Part shown: piece by piece, positions 16,334-24,329 of the stretch
Layout of the letters: each line of letters starts with the position of its first letter
How positions within the stretch are numbered: the first letter of the stretch is position 1
Assembly (NCBI GenBank): GCA_945904015.1
Contig: CAMDPK010000016.1
Coordinates: forward strand, 1-64,000
Direction of reading: 5' to 3'
From: Candidatus Kuenenia stuttgartensis
Lineage (GTDB): Bacteria; Planctomycetota; Planctomycetia; Planctomycetales; Planctomycetaceae
Length of the DNA stretch: 64,000 nt
The notes under the pieces: generated by a model
Seen by the model: the letters and a program-made list of their open reading frames with translations, nothing else
Told to the model about the DNA's origin: nothing
Database searches by the model: none
Program-made: the position numbers and the translations under genes

Positions 16334-17647
16334 TCACACCTTCACCGGCAATTCATAACCTTTGCGGCGAGGGCGGTCGAGGAGTTGGTTGGCTTCGTCA
16401 TCGCCGAGGAATTTTTCGGCAGCGGGATCCCAATTCAGATTGCGGCCGAGTTGTCGGCCGATGTTGCCGAGATGGAAAATCGTCGCGGTGCGGTGGCCGC
16501 ACTCGACGTCGGCGACGGGGAGTTGGCCCGACTCGATGCTGTCGAACCAGTTGTTGATGTGGGCGACGGTGTACGACGGGCCGTCGGGGAGTTGCACGTT
16601 CTCGATCAGTTCCTTCGGATTGGAATGCACGCTGCCTCGGCGAATTTCGACTTTCCCTTTTTCGCCGATGAAGATCGCTCCGCTGATCGAGCCGGTGCTC
16701 AGTTCCATGCGAGTGCCGTTGGCGTACTCGAACGCGAGCGACGGGCGGCGGCAGAGTTGCCAGCCACGCTCGCGCGATTCGGGCTCGGCGTAGCGCGGCG
16801 GGTCGAGCGGCGGGCCATCGACCAGCACTTTCACCGGCCCGGTCGCGTCCATGCCGAGCGCCCATTGCACTTGATCGAACGCATGGCCGCCCCAGTTCCC
16901 CATGTTGCCGGTGCTGAAGTCGCGGCTCTCCATCCAGCCGGGCTTCCCTTCGCACTCGAACAGATTCGGGTGGTACGGCCGCAGCGGCGACGGCCCGCAC
17001 CACATGTCCCAATCGAGTTCCGCGGGAATCGGTTCCGCCGGCAGATCGACGATCCACGGGCTGTTGAGATTCGGCCCGATGACCTGTTGGACGTGCCCGA
17101 TGCCGCCGCCGCGAATGAATGCGCAGCCGTCGCGATTCGGGATCGTCGAACGCTGCTGACTGCCGACCTGCACGATGCGGCGATACTTGCGAGCCGCCTC
17201 GACCATGCGCCGGCCTTCGACCACGCACAGCGTCAGCGGTTTCTCGACATACACATGCTTGCCCGCCTGACACGCCGCAATCGCGATCAGCGCGTGCCAA
17301 TGCTCCGGCGTCGCGATCATCACGGCATCCACGTCCTTGCGGTCGAGCACTCGCCGATAGTCCTGCACCACGTCTTTCTCGGTGATGTTGACCTTGCGAG
17401 CCGCCAGTTCCGCTCGCGTCCGATGCACGTCGCACGCCGCCACGATCTGAGTCCGCGGAGGCAACCCAGGGTCAATGTAGCTCTGCCCACGCCGCCCGCA
17501 GCCAATCAACGCGACGCCGACGCGATTATTGGCTCCCGGCCGATCGCCCTGAGCCAGTGCGCTGCGCGAGATGAAGCACGGGGCGACAGCAGTCATACCG
17601 GCGAGGCTGTGCTGCAAGAACGTGCGACGAGTTAATCCGAGTGACAC
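16334..17647 (-). CDS. Tat-exported Gfo/Idh/MocA family oxidoreductase
   Basis: NAD(P)-dependent oxidoreductase family, 437 residues. The N-terminus is a twin-arginine signal (RRTFLQHSLAGMTAVAP). The Rossmann fold starts at NRVGVALIGCGRRGQSYID; the EKPLTL motif carries the conserved Lys of the family. The C-terminal part fits the family's alpha/beta substrate domain (GGHAFDQVQWALG). Substrate is probably a sugar or sugar derivative, as for the many exported paralogs in planctomycetes. A second member lies at 35964. Confidence 0.93.
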   Translation of the reverse strand: MSLGLTRRTFLQHSLAGMTAVAPCFISRSALAQGDRPGANNRVGVALIGCGRRGQSYIDPGLPPRTQIVAACDVHRTRAELAARKVNITEKDVVQDYRRVLDRKDVDAVMIATPEHWHALIAIAACQAGKHVYVEKPLTLCVVEGRRMVEAARKYRRIVQVGSQQRSTIPNRDGCAFIRGGGIGHVQQVIGPNLNSPWIVDLPAEPIPAELDWDMWCGPSPLRPYHPNLFECEGKPGWMESRDFSTGNMGNWGGHAFDQVQWALGMDATGPVKVLVDGPPLDPPRYAEPESRERGWQLCRRPSLAFEYANGTRMELSTGSISGAIFIGEKGKVEIRRGSVHSNPKELIENVQLPDGPSYTVAHINNWFDSIESGQLPVADVECGHRTATIFHLGNIGRQLGRNLNWDPAAEKFLGDDEANQLLDRPRRKGYELPVKV

Positions 17648-17670
17648 TGGATGCTCCTCAATCAGAACCG

Positions 17671-18162
17671 TTAGGCCAAGGTATTAACCATGCTTTGAAA
17701 ATCAGTTTGAATCTTGGTCTCGCTCGCCCCTCTTCCCGAAAGCTGACCCACCATGAATTCATAAAGCTTTCCCCAAGTTGCGGAGAGTTGATGCTCCGTT
17801 GCCCCCTTGTCCCGCCAAGTGAAGTGAAACCTGTCGCCGAGATTTCTGATGCGTAATTCGTCGAAACTCGGCGGCAATGGGAACTTCAGCCACATGCCAA
17901 AGTCATCGCCACGCTGCCAAGAAAATAAATTCAGGAAGTTCAGTCCTTGTTCCCCCGATTCGGGTGGTCCGTTTCGGTCGCGCCAAAGACCACCGGTTTG
18001 CCAAGCAGCATGAATGCGGATCACAGCGACAAATTCACCCGACTCCGAAGCCGCACGTCGGTCAGACTCCCCGACCCACGACGTCAGATCCAAGGACTTG
18101 CCGCTTTGGGTGTCGCGCATTCTCGCAAAAAGTAAATCGTCTTCGATCCAGTCAGACTGCAT
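17671..18162 (-). CDS. Hypothetical protein
   Basis: About 163 residues from ATG 18162, soluble and rich in Trp and charged residues. No signal peptide, membrane helix or motif that I recognise. AGGG lies about 8 bases upstream of the chosen ATG; a TTG seven codons earlier is possible. The composition (e.g. FSWQRGDDFGMWLKFPLPPSFDELR) is protein-like, and the opposite strand shows no better frame, so I take it as real. No function is proposed. Confidence 0.6.
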   Translation of the reverse strand: MQSDWIEDDLLFARMRDTQSGKSLDLTSWVGESDRRAASESGEFVAVIRIHAAWQTGGLWRDRNGPPESGEQGLNFLNLFSWQRGDDFGMWLKFPLPPSFDELRIRNLGDRFHFTWRDKGATEHQLSATWGKLYEFMVGQLSGRGASETKIQTDFQSMVNTLA

Positions 18163-18237
18163 TTGTGATGCCCTAAAAACCAAAACGCGAAAGGACCAAT
18201 CTCCTCGATTGATTCGTCGTCACCACACATCTCTCGG

Positions 18238-19197
18238 CTACTTCTCCACAAACCAAACATTGCGATAGCGGACTTCGCTGTTGTGGTCTTGCAGGTTGAT
18301 CGGGCCAGGTTCGGGGCCTTCGGGCAGGGGCGAGGAGGTGGTGGCGTGCGGCAGTTCCACGTTGTCGTGGACGACGACTCCGTTGTGCCGCACGGTCATG
18401 CGACCGTTCTTCGTTTTCTGGCCGTTGGCGAATTGAGCGGCCGTGAAATCGACGTCGTAGGTTTGCCACGACAGCGGCGGGAAGGACATGTTGAGGTCCG
18501 GCTCCTTGATCGACGGGATGCCGCCGCACTCGTGGTTGTGCGGCTTCAGCCCGAACGAATCGAGCATCTGCACTTCATAGCGGCTTTGCAGATAACACCC
18601 GCTGTTGCCGCGGCTCGGCACGAGCGGGCCATACGGAATCTGAAACTCGATATGGAGCGTGCCGCTCTGATGCTTGAACTTGCTGGTCGCCCCTTGCATC
18701 AGGAGTTCGTCCTTCGTCACGCGGCCGTTCTCGAATTGGTCGGCGCTCTTGCCATCGAACAGTACGACCGCGCCCTTCGGCGGTTTTGCTCCGAGCGTGG
18801 AACTCTTGCGCACGATCCGCTTCAGTTCACCGATGACTTTCCCGTCCGTCGTGAGCACCATCGCACCGTCTTTGATCGTTGCGGTCTGTTCATCCGCCTT
18901 GAACGTGGTGACGCCAGCGGCGGTTTCTCCCTCACGCGGAGCCGATTCGTTTTTGTTCCAACCGTCACCGGCCAGTCCGCCGTTTCGCCACACCGCGTGA
19001 AACTTTCCCTTGCCGAGCGCGATTACTTGCACGCCGAGTTTCTGCTTGCTGTCCGTTCGAGTGACTTCGCCAACGTACTCACCCTGGACGAGAAAGTCGG
19101 GTTCATCGACCGCAGGCTCCTTTGACTCGGCGAAGCGAACGGACGAGCCCGTGAGGGCGATCAGCAGGGTCACACCAAATAAGCCGCGAGCAAACAT
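18238..19197 (-). CDS. Exported DUF1080 (3-keto-disaccharide hydrolase-like) protein
   Basis: A 319-residue protein with a signal peptide (MFARGLFGVTLLIALTGSSV). After an N-terminal region of about 120 residues comes the DUF1080 beta-sandwich: GAVVLFDGKSADQFEN, LHIEFQIPYGP, GNSGCYLQSRYEVQMLDSFG, then INLQDHNSEVRYRNVWF at the end. The fold is concanavalin-like, and some members hydrolyse 3-keto-glycosides. The paired presence of Gfo/Idh/MocA enzymes, which can make 3-keto sugars, fits that role. No carbohydrate-specific residue can be assigned by eye. Confidence 0.9.
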   Translation of the reverse strand: MFARGLFGVTLLIALTGSSVRFAESKEPAVDEPDFLVQGEYVGEVTRTDSKQKLGVQVIALGKGKFHAVWRNGGLAGDGWNKNESAPREGETAAGVTTFKADEQTATIKDGAMVLTTDGKVIGELKRIVRKSSTLGAKPPKGAVVLFDGKSADQFENGRVTKDELLMQGATSKFKHQSGTLHIEFQIPYGPLVPSRGNSGCYLQSRYEVQMLDSFGLKPHNHECGGIPSIKEPDLNMSFPPLSWQTYDVDFTAAQFANGQKTKNGRMTVRHNGVVVHDNVELPHATTSSPLPEGPEPGPINLQDHNSEVRYRNVWFVEK

Positions 19198-19255
19198 GAG
19201 AAGTCCTCAACGGGATGAGAGGATGCACCCGATCCGCCTGAATTGGCGTGCCAGG

Positions 19256-21154
19256 TTATGGATTGGAGAGCGACTTCGCCGCTGGCAGCACTCCCATCCG
19301 CAGGCTCGTCGGATGTGCTGCGGATCGGAAGATTCGGTGAGTCGCCTTCTTGAAGTCTTCGGGCTTCGCGAAGTAGATGTTGTCGACGAACGTCTGCGGA
19401 TTACGATCGACCAGCGGGAACCAGGTGCTTTGGATTTGCACCATCAGGCGATGTCCCTTCTGGAAGCGATGCAGCACGTCGAGCAGTTCAAACCGGACAC
19501 GCGTCGGCTCGCCCGGTTTGAACGGTTCCGGCTTGGCGTAGTCGTTGCGGAATCGGCCGCGAATGACTTCGCTGCGGATCAGCATTTGGTAGCCGGCCAG
19601 CGGCGTGGCTTCGGGAGCATCCGGGCGCACGTCGATCAGCTTCACGACCCAGTCGGCGTCGGTGCCGGTGGTCGAGACCCACAGGTCGGCTTCGATCGGG
19701 CCGGCGACGACGGTGTCTTCGGTGAAGACGTCAGTCTGATACGTCAACACGTCGGGCCGGCGCGAAGCGAAGCGTTGGTCATCGACCATGTACTCGATGG
19801 TCATTTTCGGTGTGATGATCTCGCAGTACGGGACGGGCTTGTTTGGGTCGCTGACGAATTCATCGAAGCTCGCGTCGGTCGCGGCTTTGTCGGGCGGTGC
19901 GAACTGCAAGCTGCCTCCCTCACGCACGAAGAGCTGTTTGGTTTCCGTCTTCTTCGGCGGCCAATGGTCGAAGGTCCGCCAGGCGTTCGAGCCGGTCTCG
20001 AAGACAGTCGCTTCCGCCGGCGCGGGGAAGTCTTTGTCCTTGAGATACTTCTCGAAGAACGGCAGCTCGATGTGCTCACGATAGAATGCACTCGTCTTCG
20101 AGCCGAACGTCACGTTGCCGAGTTTGTCGCCATCGACGCTGGCCCAGCCGCCGTGATGCCACGGGCCGACGACCAGCACATTGTTGACCTTCGGGTTCTG
20201 CTTTTCGACCGAGTGATACGTCTTGAACGAGCCGTAGAGATCCTCGGCGTCGTACCAGCCGGTGACGGTCATCACCGCCGGGGCGACGTTTTTCAGATGC
20301 GGGATCAGAGCACGCTTCTGCCAGAACTCGTCGCGGTTCGGATGCAGCATCATGTCCTTCCAGAACGGGATCGTCCCCTTGAGATACAGCTTGTCGATGT
20401 TCTCGACCGAGCCGGCTTCCAGAAACATTTTGTAGCCATCGGGCGTCGGGTAGACGTAAGGCTTCGCCGGTTCCGTGGTCGGTTTCGGACGTTCGCGATC
20501 ATTGCCGGTCAACCACTTAAACGCATGAGCCAGAAAGAACGACCCGTGGTGCAAAAAATCGTCGAAGTACCAATCGCCAACAGGAGCCTGCGGCGAGACC
20601 GCTTTCAGCGCCGGATGGGCGTCAATCATTCCGGCCGCCGCGTAAAAGCCGGGATACGAGATGCCCGCCATGCCGACTCGGCCGTTGTGCTGCGGGATGT
20701 TCTTCAACAGCCATTCGATCGTGTCGAACGTGTCCGAGCTTTCGTCGACGTCGGTTGGTTTCGATTTGTTTGGGATGTGCGGAGTGACTTGCGTGAACTC
20801 TCCCTCGGATGCGAATCGCCCGCGCACGTCCTGATTGACGAAGATGTATCCCGCCTTCACGAAGTGCTCGCTGGGGCCAACTCGCGCCGGATATTTGTCT
20901 TCGCCATACGGCCCGACGGCGTACGGCGTTCGCTTCATCATGATCGGGTACGTCTTGGTCGTGTCACGCGGCACGAAGACCGACGTGAACAGCTTCACGC
21001 CGTCGCGCATTGGAATCATGTGCTCGGACTTGAGGTAGTGCAGCCGAAGGTAGCTCTCAGGCTGCTGCAACTCTTGAGCGATGGCGCGCGGTGTGACTTC
21101 CGCAGCGAACATCCACAACGACAAAACCAACGCAGCGCGAACGAAGTCTCTCAT
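19256..21154 (-). CDS. Exported CocE/NonD family (S15-like) hydrolase
   Basis: A 632-residue protein with a signal peptide (about residues 1-26). It has the layout of X-prolyl dipeptidyl aminopeptidase/cocaine esterase family hydrolases: MRDGVKLFTSVFVP at the start of the catalytic domain, nucleophile GISYPGF, a likely His in GPWHHGGW, and a C-terminal jelly-roll domain (from about residue 430). It cleaves an acyl or peptide bond of unknown substrate outside the cytoplasm. The cupin gene lies 51 bases upstream on the same strand, so they may be cotranscribed. Confidence 0.9.
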   Translation of the reverse strand: MRDFVRAALVLSLWMFAAEVTPRAIAQELQQPESYLRLHYLKSEHMIPMRDGVKLFTSVFVPRDTTKTYPIMMKRTPYAVGPYGEDKYPARVGPSEHFVKAGYIFVNQDVRGRFASEGEFTQVTPHIPNKSKPTDVDESSDTFDTIEWLLKNIPQHNGRVGMAGISYPGFYAAAGMIDAHPALKAVSPQAPVGDWYFDDFLHHGSFFLAHAFKWLTGNDRERPKPTTEPAKPYVYPTPDGYKMFLEAGSVENIDKLYLKGTIPFWKDMMLHPNRDEFWQKRALIPHLKNVAPAVMTVTGWYDAEDLYGSFKTYHSVEKQNPKVNNVLVVGPWHHGGWASVDGDKLGNVTFGSKTSAFYREHIELPFFEKYLKDKDFPAPAEATVFETGSNAWRTFDHWPPKKTETKQLFVREGGSLQFAPPDKAATDASFDEFVSDPNKPVPYCEIITPKMTIEYMVDDQRFASRRPDVLTYQTDVFTEDTVVAGPIEADLWVSTTGTDADWVVKLIDVRPDAPEATPLAGYQMLIRSEVIRGRFRNDYAKPEPFKPGEPTRVRFELLDVLHRFQKGHRLMVQIQSTWFPLVDRNPQTFVDNIYFAKPEDFKKATHRIFRSAAHPTSLRMGVLPAAKSLSNP

Positions 21155-21205
21155 GGATGATGTTCCTTCTTGAGTGTTCGATGATCCGCGACGAAGGCAG
21201 GATCG

Positions 21206-21565
21206 TCAGCCGATGTAGTCGATGCGGAAGCTCTTGTTGGTGATGAACAGAACCGTGACGTCGCCATCGGCGCTGGCACCGTGCTCCATCGCTTCCCCTT
21301 CGGGGAACCAGACGAAAGTACCGGGGCCAAACGAACCCTTGTGAGTCACCAGCGTCCCTTCGAGCACGTACATGCCGTGACCGCACGGGTGCGTGTGCAG
21401 CGGATTGATGATCCCGGCCGGATACCGCACCAACCGAATCTCGGCACCGGTCTCCGGATCGGTATGGAGATTTTTGCGGAACAACGCTCGTCCGATCTTC
21501 TCGTTGAACCGTTCTTCCCACGGCTGTTCCGCCGTGTTGATCGCGAAAAAAGTGTCGTGCGACAT
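21206..21565 (-). CDS. Single-domain cupin protein
   Basis: A 119-residue small beta-barrel protein. The cupin metal site is seen in INPLHTHPCGHGMYVLEGTL (His residues of motif 1) and the second motif around PEGEAMEHGASADGD. Such proteins bind metal and act as small enzymes or sensors. It lies 13 bases downstream of the CxxCH protein gene and upstream of the CocE-like hydrolase gene, all on the minus strand, so a three-gene transcript is likely. Specific function unknown. Confidence 0.85.
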   Translation of the reverse strand: MSHDTFFAINTAEQPWEERFNEKIGRALFRKNLHTDPETGAEIRLVRYPAGIINPLHTHPCGHGMYVLEGTLVTHKGSFGPGTFVWFPEGEAMEHGASADGDVTVLFITNKSFRIDYIG

Positions 21566-21578
21566 TGATTGATCCTCG

Positions 21579-22622
21579 TCACTTCGTTTCAGGGGAAGTT
21601 TTCGGGAGCGCCAAAGCGAGCGCGGTCGTGGACCAGCCGGCTGCGGCGATCGAGATGAATTGGTCCTTGCCGTGCGGGTAGCCGGACTCGAAGTACGTTT
21701 GGATCGGCTTGCTGCGAGTGGTCACATGCCATGAGCCGTCCTCTTGCTGAACCGAGATCAGATAGCTCAGCCCTTTTCGGTAAGCGGCGTCAGTGGTGGC
21801 CAGGCCTCCGGCTTGATGCAGCGCGACCAAGACGGAACCGGTGGCGTACGAGTCGCTCGGCATGTCTGGAAGCTGAGCCCATCCGCCATCGTCCCGTTGC
21901 GTCTGCGACAACTCCGTGGCCGCGCGGCGGACGTCGTCGTCCGGAGCACCGACCAGTTGCAGTGCTCGCAGGCGGAAGACGCGGTCTTCAGTGTCCTCGG
22001 ACTGAGTCTTGAGCAACCACTTGCGGACCTGCTCGATCCGGCGGTCGATCCGTTCTTTTTGGTCCGAAGTGCCGAAGACTTTCAGCCCGCGCAGTGCCAC
22101 AAAGCTGCTGGTGAACAAGCTCTGTTCAGTGGGTGGCCGGCGCGACTGCGGCCGCCAATGTTCGCTGTCGCTTTGCCATTGCAGAAAGTATTCGGCCACG
22201 GCGGCGGTGGTCTCGTCGGGCTTCCAGCCGCCGTTGTCGAGCGTCCACAGAGCGTAGCCGGCCGTGTCAGTCTGCCCTCCCTGGCCTTTGCCTTCGAGGT
22301 ATTTCTGTTTGTTTTTGCCGAGGAAGTCGGCGGTGAATTTGAGCTGTGTCTGCAAGTGCTCAGCGTCGATCGCAAAGCCGCGCGACTGCGCCGTCACTAA
22401 CGCCAGGATCGGCAGCCCTTGGTTGTGGCAGGTGAAGCACTGCTTGCGTTGTTCCATTGAGCCTTTGGCTCCCTTTTCCAAAAGCGGCAGCGACTTGGTG
22501 ACCGCAGCTTTGATCGCCTCTGTGCTGGGATCATCTTCTGCTCGGACGATCGTGTTGATTGCCACCAACGTCAAAACAAACAGGCCGGCCATGCCGAACC
22601 AATCCCGCAAAAGTGTTTTCAT
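21579..22622 (-). CDS. Exported CxxCH protein with terpenoid-cyclase-like repeats
   Basis: A 347-residue protein with a signal peptide/anchor (MAGLFVLTLVAINTIVRA). A single heme c motif CFTCH lies at about residues 62-66. The rest resembles the alpha/alpha barrel of prenyltransferase/squalene-cyclase-type domains, with repeats such as ALWTLDNGGWKPDE, DDGGWAQLPDMPSDSYATG and EDGSWHVTTRS. The DxDD catalytic motif of cyclases is not visible, so it is more likely a heme-bearing structural or binding protein of that fold. First gene of the likely transcript with the cupin and CocE-like genes. Confidence 0.8.
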   Translation of the reverse strand: MKTLLRDWFGMAGLFVLTLVAINTIVRAEDDPSTEAIKAAVTKSLPLLEKGAKGSMEQRKQCFTCHNQGLPILALVTAQSRGFAIDAEHLQTQLKFTADFLGKNKQKYLEGKGQGGQTDTAGYALWTLDNGGWKPDETTAAVAEYFLQWQSDSEHWRPQSRRPPTEQSLFTSSFVALRGLKVFGTSDQKERIDRRIEQVRKWLLKTQSEDTEDRVFRLRALQLVGAPDDDVRRAATELSQTQRDDGGWAQLPDMPSDSYATGSVLVALHQAGGLATTDAAYRKGLSYLISVQQEDGSWHVTTRSKPIQTYFESGYPHGKDQFISIAAAGWSTTALALALPKTSPETK

Positions 22623-22763
22623 CGAGCGGACTCCGATTTCATCGCCGACTTTGGTCCAGGTTTGGTTGAAGTCGACGCAGTGTAAACGTCACGGCTTTCT
22701 TCAACAGCCGACAGGCAGCGATTCCACTTGGCCAGAGAATATTCGGTTCGGGATTTTTCTCGC

Positions 22764-22791
22764 TTGACTGATCCGCCGCAAATTGTATTAT
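22764..22791 (+). promoter_or_regulatory. Predicted promoter of the GntR-ABC operon
   Basis: TTGACT (22764-22769) and TATTAT (22786-22791) separated by 16 bases, matching sigma70 consensus at 5 of 6 positions each. The -10 box lies inside the palindromic operator, so repressor binding would block it. Confidence 0.7.
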
Positions 22792-22804
22792 TGAGTTAAT
22801 ACAA
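22783..22804. promoter_or_regulatory. Palindromic operator for the GntR-type regulator
   Basis: Perfect inverted repeat TTGTATTA - 6 bases - TAATACAA. It covers the -10 box and lies 43 bases before the regulator's start codon. YtrA-type GntR proteins bind such AT-rich palindromes and repress their own ABC transporter operon. Confidence 0.75.
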
Positions 22805-22846
22805 GATGGCGAGCTGAATCAGGCTCGTTCGCACCGAGACAATGCC

Positions 22847-23242
22847 GTGCAGATTCACATTTCTCCCAACGATGGCGTGGCGATCTATCAGCAGATCGTG
22901 AACCAGATCAAATATCTGGTGGCTTCCGGTCGGCTGTCGGCGGGCGAGGAATTGCCGCCGATCCGTGGGCTGGCCGAGCAACTGCTCATCAATCCGAACA
23001 CGGTGGCGCGGGCGTATCGCGAACTGGAGATGGCCGGCATCGTCGAGAAGCGCCGCACGGCGGGAACCTACGTTTCCGATCAAGGCTCGCCGCTGGCTCG
23101 GCGCGAGCGGCTCAAAATTTTGACGGACCGCATCGACCAGTTGCTAGCCGAGGCGCAGCATCTGGCGATCCCCCAGGAGGACGTCGTCAAGCTCGTTCAG
23201 CAGCGCCACGCGGCCATGCAAATCACTCGCAACGAGGAATAA
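22847..23242 (+). CDS. GntR family transcriptional regulator, YtrA subfamily
   Basis: A 131-residue DNA-binding protein. The N-terminal winged helix (GVAIYQQIVNQIKYLVASG, then LPPIRGLAEQLLINPNTVARAYRELEM split across the recognition helix) is typical of GntR. There is no large effector domain, only a short helical tail for dimer formation, which defines the YtrA group. Start is GTG at 22847. The next gene starts two bases after its stop and encodes an ABC ATPase. It is likely an autorepressor of this three-gene operon through the palindrome at 22783. The inducing signal is unknown; cell-envelope stress is common in this group. Confidence 0.92.
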   Translation: MQIHISPNDGVAIYQQIVNQIKYLVASGRLSAGEELPPIRGLAEQLLINPNTVARAYRELEMAGIVEKRRTAGTYVSDQGSPLARRERLKILTDRIDQLLAEAQHLAIPQEDVVKLVQQRHAAMQITRNEE

Positions 23243-23244
23243 TC

Positions 23245-24147
23245 ATGCACGAACCATTTCCCTCTTCCGCGCCGCCGATCGTCGAAATTCATCGCGTCAC
23301 GCGGCAGTTCGGCAACAAGACGGCTCTCGATGACATCTCGCTGACTGTGCCGCGCGGCGGTGTGTTCGGTTTGATTGGCGGCAACGGAGCCGGCAAGACG
23401 ACGCTCATCAAACACGTCTTGGGAATGCTCAAGGCTCAATCGGGCAGCGTGCGAGTCTTCGGACTCGACCCGGTTGAGAATCCAGTCGGCACGTTGGGCC
23501 GCATCGGCTATCTGTCGGAAGAGCGTGACCTGCCCAACTGGATGCGCGTCGGCGAATTGATGCGGTACACGCAGGCGTTCTTCCCGAATTGGGACGAAAA
23601 ATATGCCGAGGAACTGCGCGAAGCGTTCGATCTCGACGGCAACGCGCGGATCAAGAATTTGTCGCGCGGCCAGCGAGCGCGAGCGGGACTACTGGTCGCG
23701 CTGGCTCATCGTCCGGAACTGCTCGTCTTGGATGAACCGTCCTCGGGGCTTGATCCGGTAGTGCGACGAGACATCCTGGGAGCGATCATTCGCACGATTG
23801 CCGACGAAGGGCGAACGGTTTTGTTCTCATCGCATCTGCTGGACGAGGTCGAGCGAGTCGCCGACCGGGTCGCAATCATCCACCAAGGGCGAATCCTACT
23901 CACAGCTCCGATGGACGAAATCAAAGACACGCATCGGCGAGTGACACTGCGGTTTGGTCAGACGCTCGATCGCCCGCCGTCGCTGGTGGGGACGCTCTCG
24001 TTCGAGGGACAGGGAGCCGAGTGGACGTACATTTGCAGTGGCGAAAGCGGTCAATTGCGACGTGCGGCCGAAGCGATCGGAGCCACGGTCGTCGGTGACG
24101 ACGCGCTGACGCTGGACGAGATCTTCGTGTCGCGGATTCTCAGCTAA
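23245..24147 (+). CDS. ABC transporter ATP-binding protein
   Basis: A 300-residue ATPase subunit. Walker A GGNGAGKTTL (about residue 47), signature LSRGQRARAGL, Walker B LLVLDEPSSGLDP and the switch His in LFSSHLLDEVE are all present. The C-terminal 80 residues form the extra domain seen in antibiotic/bacitracin-type exporters. It sits two bases after the GntR gene and works with the permease downstream. Probable role: export or envelope stress defence. Confidence 0.95.
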   Translation: MHEPFPSSAPPIVEIHRVTRQFGNKTALDDISLTVPRGGVFGLIGGNGAGKTTLIKHVLGMLKAQSGSVRVFGLDPVENPVGTLGRIGYLSEERDLPNWMRVGELMRYTQAFFPNWDEKYAEELREAFDLDGNARIKNLSRGQRARAGLLVALAHRPELLVLDEPSSGLDPVVRRDILGAIIRTIADEGRTVLFSSHLLDEVERVADRVAIIHQGRILLTAPMDEIKDTHRRVTLRFGQTLDRPPSLVGTLSFEGQGAEWTYICSGESGQLRRAAEAIGATVVGDDALTLDEIFVSRILS

Positions 24148-24153
24148 ACGGAC

Positions 24154-24319
24154 CCTGGAGTGCTGCGGCTCGACGCAGCCCTCCATTCGATTGGAATGAA
24201 GACGTTGGAGCTCAAGAAAGAGGCGATTCATCCAGAGATGTTCGTGCCGATCGTTTCTGAACCTTGTGTATCGCGATTTCAAATGGATGGAGGGCTGCGT
24301 CAAGCCGCAGCACTCCAGG
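24154..24319. repeat. Long-armed palindromic element inside the ABC operon, family K
   Basis: Arms of 33 bases (24154-24186 and 24287-24319) pair with one mismatch; the core is CTGGAGTGCTGCGGCT. The 100-base loop has no convincing reading frame. It fills the 182-base gap between the ATPase and permease genes. No U-run follows, so it may adjust rather than stop transcription of the permease. Confidence 0.9.
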
Positions 24320-24329
24320 AGTAATCATC

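Noticed and set aside
15902-17635. 577-codon plus-strand frame
   Set aside because: Shadow of the Gfo/Idh/MocA gene; Arg/Asp-rich product with no motif.
19010-21160. 716-codon plus-strand frame
   Set aside because: Antisense to the CocE-like hydrolase; low-complexity composition typical of high-GC shadow frames.
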